From a virus: 23,933 bases of DNA. A program made the position numbers and the translations under genes. Where the stretch lies: the IMG/VR virus record IMGVR_UViG_3300030108_003438, positions 1 through 23,933 of that record. The stretch is one strand, 5' to 3'. Numbering within the stretch: the first letter of the stretch is position 1; each line of letters opens with the position of its first letter. The notes beneath the pieces were generated by a model. The model searched no databases. It was not told where the DNA came from and saw only the letters and a program-made list of their open reading frames with translations. This document shows positions 14,985 to 21,207 of the stretch, piece by piece.

Positions 14985-16618
14985 TGGCATATCGTGATAT
15001 AAATCAATTTTTAAATCAGTATGGAAACGTAATAAATCCATCTGGTACAACAGCAGATAAAATACAACAAGTAAATAATAGGACTTTTACAACTCCTTAT
15101 GGTGGGGTTGTAAATCCTGCAATAGACTACAGTACAGCAGAAATGATGAATCCTGCAATTATGAATCCACTTGACTATACGGTATCTCCTGGTATAGGTG
15201 AATCATTAATGAGTGGATTACAAAATGTAGGAATGGGAACACAATTACTTGGATCTAAATTTGGTAGTTCAACAGTTGGACAAAGTTTATTTGGAAAAGG
15301 GTTTGGAAGTGGGCCAGGAACAGCAGCTGGTAATCCGTTTACACAAAACGTTTCTGCAAACCCATCATTTATTCCAGAAGTAAACGTAACTCCTGCTGGA
15401 GAGTTTACTCCTTTAAATGTTGGACAACAAGCTAGTAATTATTTTAAAAACATAAAATCTGGTAGCGTAGCAGCAGGTTTGCCAACATATTTAGCAGGTA
15501 GATTAGTTAGAAGTGCATTTGACGATGATGATCCAACCACATTTACAGCTGGTGAAATGCTTGGAGCTGGTATATCAGGTATAGGTGCAGGATCTGCAAT
15601 AGCAGGAATGATACCAGCTGCAAGTCCATTAGCTGCATTAGGACCTTATGGATGGTTAATAGGATTAGGTATTTCTTTATTTGGAGGTAAAAGAAAAAGA
15701 GATAAGGCTAGAAAATTACAACGTGAGTACGAACAAAAAATAGAAGAAAGAAATCAAAAAATAATTGATACTTATAGAGATTCTGTAACAGAAGCTAAAG
15801 AAGCTAGAGATAGACAAGAAGCAGAACAAAGATACTATCAAAGAACAGCAGGTTATAATAATCCTTATGGCACTGGCAACTTTAGATACGGAAGTATGGA
15901 AAAAGGTGGTAAAGTTCCTAAATATTTTTTAGGAGGATTAATTAATTCAGTGGTAAATGTTATTGATAGTGCTGTTGGTGCAGTAGGTGATGCTGTTGGT
16001 GGTGTTGCTGGTGGATTAACGAATTTATTTGGTGCTGGTGCTGATGCTGCTAGTGATATTGTAATGGGCGCTTTTGGAGCAGGATCGGATATTTTACAAG
16101 GAGCTACCGATCCAGTATTTAATATTGCTCAAGATGTAGCTGGCGCTACTATTGATCCAGTTATGGATAATATTGGTAGACCAATTCTAGATCAGTTTGG
16201 TCAAGCTACAAATACAATTTTTCAAGGTGTTGTTATACCAGGAATTGAAGGTACTTTAGATGTTGCTGGAGATGTAGTAGATTTTGGTGTTGATGTAGTA
16301 ACAGATGTTACGGAAGAGGTAGGAGAAAATGTTGTATTTCCTGTTATGGATTTTGTTGGTGATTTTGCTACAGGTTTTGGTGAAGATTTAATTGATATAT
16401 TTAGTGGACCAGATTTACAAATGCCACCAATACCAGAAATTCAAGCACAACCAGCAGGTCCAGTTGCTATACCAAAAATAAAAACAATTGGTGGATATGG
16501 GCCTGGATCATTAGCCACTAATCCTTATGGATTATCAGGAGGATCAGGATCAGCAGGATTTATTAGTGGTAAACAAGATGAAAAAGAAAATATTTATCAA
16601 CAAGCAAATATAAGTTAA
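14984..16618 (+). CDS. Internal virion protein with hydrophobic and amphipathic segments
   Basis: A 544-residue protein, first of a run of probable ejected proteins. Residues ~189-234 form a Gly/Ala-rich hydrophobic segment with a central PYGWLIGLGISLFGG that could span or insert in a membrane. It is followed by a basic KRKRDKARK patch and a charged coiled coil (~235-290). The motif MEKGGKVPKYFLGG (305-318) precedes a long series of Gly/Ala/Val/Asp repeats (~318-475) such as DPVFNIAQDVAGATIDPVMD and DVAGDVVDFGVDVV, predicted amphipathic. The C-terminus is Pro/Gly-rich. This composition is typical of phage proteins that travel with DNA and form a channel across the cell envelope. The family is not recognised; function is inferred from composition and position. 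Confidence 0.55.
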   Translation: MAYRDINQFLNQYGNVINPSGTTADKIQQVNNRTFTTPYGGVVNPAIDYSTAEMMNPAIMNPLDYTVSPGIGESLMSGLQNVGMGTQLLGSKFGSSTVGQSLFGKGFGSGPGTAAGNPFTQNVSANPSFIPEVNVTPAGEFTPLNVGQQASNYFKNIKSGSVAAGLPTYLAGRLVRSAFDDDDPTTFTAGEMLGAGISGIGAGSAIAGMIPAASPLAALGPYGWLIGLGISLFGGKRKRDKARKLQREYEQKIEERNQKIIDTYRDSVTEAKEARDRQEAEQRYYQRTAGYNNPYGTGNFRYGSMEKGGKVPKYFLGGLINSVVNVIDSAVGAVGDAVGGVAGGLTNLFGAGADAASDIVMGAFGAGSDILQGATDPVFNIAQDVAGATIDPVMDNIGRPILDQFGQATNTIFQGVVIPGIEGTLDVAGDVVDFGVDVVTDVTEEVGENVVFPVMDFVGDFATGFGEDLIDIFSGPDLQMPPIPEIQAQPAGPVAIPKIKTIGGYGPGSLATNPYGLSGGSGSAGFISGKQDEKENIYQQANIS

Positions 16619-16619
16619 G

Positions 16620-17687
16620 ATGAGTGATAGATCAGAAAAAATGGTAAAGTTTGGATTAAAGGCAAGTATGCTGCCAAATTATATTAATAGTTTAATAGGT
16701 ATGATTAATCCAAATTCAATTGGCTTTATACCAGAAAACAAAACATATGAAGCTTTTATTGAAAAAAATGATAATAATACATATTCAGTAAAAATTGGAT
16801 TTTCTGTACTTGATACAGTTAAAAGTTTAGATAAAGCAAAAAAAATAAAAAGAGATCAACCACCTTTAGCTGCAAAAACTGTACAAAATATGATCAAAGA
16901 AGATTTTATTAAATTTGAAAAACTAACACAAAATAAAATAGATTCAGATTATGGTAAAGGTGCGTATTCTAAATTACCAATAAAAAGTCAATTTGTGTTA
17001 CAAGATTATGTAAGAACTGGTCATTCAAACAATAAATCATTTTTTGATGCAGTTGTAAAAAATGATTATAAAGAAGCTATGAAAAATTATATTAGACCAG
17101 GCATAGGGCAACAAAATGAATTTTTTAAAAATGTAATGTTTGCAGGTCCAGTTGATAAAAATGATTTTGCAAACACCAATCAAGTAAAAAGATTTACAGA
17201 AAATATGTTGGATAAATTATATCCAAACATGAAAGATAATCAAGAGCCTTCAGGTTTTGTTGCAAATGATAAAACAAGAAAACAAAATGTTTATGAAGAT
17301 GCAAAAATGAAAGCAGAAAAGGGCGGTAAGGCTGATGTTGTTGCTGAATTTACAGGTGGTGAACTTGTAAACAATAGAGAAGAAGAAATGCGTGAAGAAA
17401 TGAAAAAAGGCAATAATGAAAAAGCTGCAAAAATATTTAAAGAAGAAGCTAACAATCCAAAAAATATAACTCCTGGTGCAGCAAGTCATAAAAAGAATCC
17501 ATTACCTGTGGCAGCTGATGGAACTGTTATGGATAAAAATGGTAAAGATACAGGTGTAAAAGCAAATCCAGGTGCTGGTGTATATGATCATATTAAAGAT
17601 CAATATAAGCCTGGTATGTCTACAAAACAAGTTATAGATATGATTGTAAAAAATCATAAGAAGTGGAAAAAAAATAACATGGATTAA
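16620..17687 (+). CDS. Internal virion protein, possible degenerate lysozyme-like domain
   Basis: A 355-residue protein starting 1 nt after the previous stop. Residues ~43-66 (YEAFIEKNDNNTYSVKIGFS, then VLDT) resemble the beta region of GH24-type phage lysozymes. Residues ~117-170 (LPIKSQFVLQDYVR, SFFDAVVKNDYKEAMKNYIR, NEFFKNVMF) resemble their helical lobe. I cannot place the catalytic Glu with confidence, so it may be inactive. The C-terminal part has a second recognisable pattern: EKGGKADVVAEFTGGELVNN (233-252), a charged helix, NITPGAASHKKNPLPV (282-297) and GAGVYDH (318-324). The last region resembles segments I have seen in other marine-phage structural proteins. The stop overlaps the next start (TAATG). 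Lysozyme call is tentative. Confidence 0.45.
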   Translation: MSDRSEKMVKFGLKASMLPNYINSLIGMINPNSIGFIPENKTYEAFIEKNDNNTYSVKIGFSVLDTVKSLDKAKKIKRDQPPLAAKTVQNMIKEDFIKFEKLTQNKIDSDYGKGAYSKLPIKSQFVLQDYVRTGHSNNKSFFDAVVKNDYKEAMKNYIRPGIGQQNEFFKNVMFAGPVDKNDFANTNQVKRFTENMLDKLYPNMKDNQEPSGFVANDKTRKQNVYEDAKMKAEKGGKADVVAEFTGGELVNNREEEMREEMKKGNNEKAAKIFKEEANNPKNITPGAASHKKNPLPVAADGTVMDKNGKDTGVKANPGAGVYDHIKDQYKPGMSTKQVIDMIVKNHKKWKKNNMD

Positions 17688-19210
17688 TGCGAACAAAATC
17701 TAATGAAAGATATCAAGAAGATGCACTTAGACTTTTTAGAAGTATGGGTTCATTTGGTGCTACTGGTAGACTTACTACGGGTGAAGAAGGCAATACACCT
17801 AATATAATAAATGAAATATTATCTACTTATACAAACAAGGCTGATTTAAAAGCTTTAGAAGAAGCATACGAAAAAATATATTTAGAAAGCGGTACTATAG
17901 ATGATTTGTTATCTAAAAATCCTGAAGGTAAAGTAACTTTTGCACAAGGCTTAAAAGGTGAGTTTTCAGGACAAGAGGCTTTAGTAAAAAGACTAAAAGG
18001 TTTAGCTAAAGGCGAAAAAGGATTGTCTTTGTTAGAATTAGATCTTAAAGATGAGGGTAGAGAGTTAACTGTTGTTGGTGAATTTACAGGAGTACAAAGA
18101 CCATTTAAAATATATACAGAAGCAAAAAAAGATAAACCAGATTTAGATCCTAGATTAGCAGAATATCAAAAGTATATAGATAATTTACCTGATGATGATC
18201 CTGCTAAAACAAGTTTTATAAATCAACCTGCAGGACTGATGTCTGTAGAAGATGAGTTAGCTAAGTATAAAGATAATGATGCTTTACTAAAAGCATATAA
18301 TGATGGTGAGCTATCACCTGAAGCTACATCTTATATGGATATGCTTACAAAAAATGTAAATCAAACATATGAAGATAATATACCAACAGGACAAGGAGAA
18401 GATGATGAGATAGTTTCTAATGAAATGTTAGATCAAAATAATAATGGTATACCAGATTATATAGAAGCTCCACAAGAAGACACAATAGTTGATCAACCAA
18501 AAAATATGCAACAACCAAACTTTTTAGATAAACTTGGAAAAGTTGGTATGGATATTAGCAGAACGCTTGGTTTAGTACAGCAAATAAGAAATCAAATAAA
18601 AGGACCAGATGATTTAATGTTAGCTGCATTAGGTGAAAAAGCTTTTATTGAATCAATGAAACAAGTTCCACCAACAAAAATACCAGGCCTATCTAATCAA
18701 TTTAAGGCACATTTAGAACAAACAAAACAATTATCTAAAATGGGTTTTAGCCCAGAAGAAGCAAGAAAGGCAAGATTAGATATTGATAATGCATATAAAA
18801 AAGGTTTAGAAAATTCTGTTAGGGGAACTGCGGGAGATAGAGCTAAATTTTTAGCTATGTCTGGTGTTTTAGACACAGCAAGAGCTAGTGCTCTATTAGA
18901 TTTTGCAGCAAAAGATGCTGAGCTTAATAGACAAAATCAAGATAAATATGCAAAAGCATTATCATTTGCAGAAGAATTTGAATTAAATAAATCTAGAGCA
19001 GAGCAAACAGCAGATTTACAAATGGCATTAGAAAATAAAAGAGGTGCATCAAATTTTGCAAGTAAAGTATTTAGTTCGCTACAAGAAAGATCTGCATCAA
19101 GAACAACATCACCATATCACTACCAACTAACATCAATGCTGCAAGATGATATATATGGAGGTGGAAATAATATTACACAATTTACTACACCAGGAATAAC
19201 AAAAAGCTAA
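17687..19210 (+). CDS. Helical internal virion protein with a calcium-binding-like motif
   Basis: A 507-residue, acidic and mostly helical protein. Residues 249-260 read DQNNNGIPDYIE, close to the D-x-D/N-x-N-G-I-P-D-x-x-E loop of calcium-binding thrombospondin-type-3/dockerin-like repeats common in Bacteroidetes proteins. It lies in a Gln/Asp-rich linker between an N-terminal part and a C-terminal helical part (~275-460) with strong coiled-coil character (FSPEEARKARLDIDNAYKKG; ALSFAEEFELNKSRAEQ). The end is Thr/Ser/Gly-rich. It is coupled by TAATG to genes on both sides. Place in the series and composition suggest an internal or ejected protein. No enzymatic motif is visible. Confidence 0.5.
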   Translation: MRTKSNERYQEDALRLFRSMGSFGATGRLTTGEEGNTPNIINEILSTYTNKADLKALEEAYEKIYLESGTIDDLLSKNPEGKVTFAQGLKGEFSGQEALVKRLKGLAKGEKGLSLLELDLKDEGRELTVVGEFTGVQRPFKIYTEAKKDKPDLDPRLAEYQKYIDNLPDDDPAKTSFINQPAGLMSVEDELAKYKDNDALLKAYNDGELSPEATSYMDMLTKNVNQTYEDNIPTGQGEDDEIVSNEMLDQNNNGIPDYIEAPQEDTIVDQPKNMQQPNFLDKLGKVGMDISRTLGLVQQIRNQIKGPDDLMLAALGEKAFIESMKQVPPTKIPGLSNQFKAHLEQTKQLSKMGFSPEEARKARLDIDNAYKKGLENSVRGTAGDRAKFLAMSGVLDTARASALLDFAAKDAELNRQNQDKYAKALSFAEEFELNKSRAEQTADLQMALENKRGASNFASKVFSSLQERSASRTTSPYHYQLTSMLQDDIYGGGNNITQFTTPGITKS

Positions 19211-21207
19211 TGGACGCATACGGATATAACGCATTAAGTGGATTTTTAGGATCTTCAAATATTAAACAGCAAAGAGCTGAAGAATTGAGATATTTGCAAG
19301 CTATACGTAATTTGCAAATACAAAGACAAAATGAGGAAAACGCGTTAGAACAACAAAATCAACAATATTTAGATGCTGCCTTTAATGCTGCGGTAGAACT
19401 TACAACAGGTCCAAATGCAAGACAAAAAGATTTATTAGATTTACAAGAACTATCACAAAACTTACTTGATCCTATTAATGAAAAAATTAGAATGGCAGGT
19501 AGTTTACAAAAAGCACAAAGACTTGGTATTAGTGAAGATATAAGAAACTATCAATATAAACTGTTAAATAATGATAAGGTGTTTCAAATGAAACAAAACC
19601 AAGTAGCTTTGCAAAATATTATTGCAGCACAAGGAGATCCAAAAACAGCACATTTAATTCCTCATAAAGATTTAGAATCACTTAATAATTGGAGAGCAGA
19701 AAAATCAGATGTTATTACATATCGTGGACAGTTAAATGGAAAACTAGATACAGAGTTTGTTAATGAAGAGTCAGTAGAGGTTCCAATAGATCTTACAAGT
19801 TATATATCTAAAAATGTACAAACACTACTAGCGGATTATCAATATCATGTTTCAGATGATCCAAATGCAGAACAAATGGTACAAGATGCAATAAATAATC
19901 CATTTGGTATTGCTATGCAGGCATATGCAAGAAAAAGATTAACACAAGATCCAAACTATGATCCAAATATAAAATTTGGTACAGCTGAAATTGAAACAGG
20001 TTTTGTAGATGAGTTAATTAATACAAAAGATTTATTATTTCCAAGCACTGGTTTACGTGCAGCAGAGTTACAAAATGCAGGCGGTTTTAGAAATTATGTA
20101 GAAACACAGGGATTACTGCCTGAACTAGAGGGTAGGTTTACAATTGATGAAAATAATAGAAATTTATTATCAAAAGGTTCGTATACTGCGGATGTAGCCG
20201 CACAATTATTTGTAAATAAACCTGAACAATATGAAAGATTCCTAACTGCAGGTTTAGGTAATAATTTATATGTTGATAAAGATGGGTTTAAGTTAAAAAT
20301 AGAAGGTAATGAACAAATGCTCAATACATTATTTAATAGTGTTGGAGCTTCTATGAAGGGTGATGTTCCTTTTGTTGATACTTTTTCAGAAGATATGAAA
20401 ATTAGAGGTGTCTTTTTAGGTATGAAAGCTACATTTACAAATAAAGATACAGGACAAACAAGAGAAAAATTATTAATGACAGGTGCAAGAGATCTTGATC
20501 CTACAAACAGAAAAAAATATATAGATGAATTATTAAAAGAAGTAACTGGTGAGGAGACTGCAACATTTAGACCAGCTTATATATTACAACTTGAAGAACC
20601 TGATATCTTAGGTTTAGAAGGTGCTAGTTCTTTTGGAGACACTGTTCTTAATATACCAACAGATAGTGATATATTCTATAAAGAAATTAAAGTTAAAACA
20701 GCTGAATTTAGACAAAGAGGGACAGATGAAGAATATGATAAAGCTTTGTCTAATGCTAGAAACTATAATGCACAAGTGACTGCTAAAAAAGAAGCATTAG
20801 ATCGTAAAGGTGAAGCTATTGACAAAACAAATAAAGCATTAGATGAAATGTATGCTGGAAACATGAGTGGAGGGTTTAAAGCTTTAATGAATCAATTTGA
20901 AATACCTTTTAGATCAATAGCTAATACAGGTGAAATACCTAGACAAATGGTGCCCTATTTAATGTCTGATATGTTTAGTGTAGCAAATCAAAAAGGTGGT
21001 GATTTAAATACAAATGTTGTTAATTTATTGCAAGGATTTTTTGATAAAAAAAATGGTTTAGAGGCAAAAATGCCAGAATATTTTAATATATTGAAGTCTG
21101 GTAATGTATCTGCATTAATGGATTGGCATAGAGAAAATTCTACCGAACAAGACTATAAAAGAAAGAAAACTAATTTTCGACTTTGGCAAAAATATTTTAG
21201 AAACTAA
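19210..21207 (+). CDS. Large internal virion (cargo-type) protein
   Basis: A 665-residue protein with a Gln-rich coiled-coil N-terminus (residues ~17-65: KQQRAEELRYLQAIRNLQIQ, RQNEENALEQQNQQYL), a central mixed alpha/beta part (~130-470), and a helical C-terminal part with KALDEMYAGNMSGGFKALMN (~547-566) and a basic end (YKRKKTNFRLWQKYF). Arg codons are nearly all AGA (about 5 CGN of 32), unlike the capsid gene. Length and position after the giant tail protein fit the large cargo proteins packaged in crAss-like virions. I recognise no domain and cannot assign a function. TAATG overlap at both ends. Confidence 0.5.
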   Translation: MDAYGYNALSGFLGSSNIKQQRAEELRYLQAIRNLQIQRQNEENALEQQNQQYLDAAFNAAVELTTGPNARQKDLLDLQELSQNLLDPINEKIRMAGSLQKAQRLGISEDIRNYQYKLLNNDKVFQMKQNQVALQNIIAAQGDPKTAHLIPHKDLESLNNWRAEKSDVITYRGQLNGKLDTEFVNEESVEVPIDLTSYISKNVQTLLADYQYHVSDDPNAEQMVQDAINNPFGIAMQAYARKRLTQDPNYDPNIKFGTAEIETGFVDELINTKDLLFPSTGLRAAELQNAGGFRNYVETQGLLPELEGRFTIDENNRNLLSKGSYTADVAAQLFVNKPEQYERFLTAGLGNNLYVDKDGFKLKIEGNEQMLNTLFNSVGASMKGDVPFVDTFSEDMKIRGVFLGMKATFTNKDTGQTREKLLMTGARDLDPTNRKKYIDELLKEVTGEETATFRPAYILQLEEPDILGLEGASSFGDTVLNIPTDSDIFYKEIKVKTAEFRQRGTDEEYDKALSNARNYNAQVTAKKEALDRKGEAIDKTNKALDEMYAGNMSGGFKALMNQFEIPFRSIANTGEIPRQMVPYLMSDMFSVANQKGGDLNTNVVNLLQGFFDKKNGLEAKMPEYFNILKSGNVSALMDWHRENSTEQDYKRKKTNFRLWQKYFRN

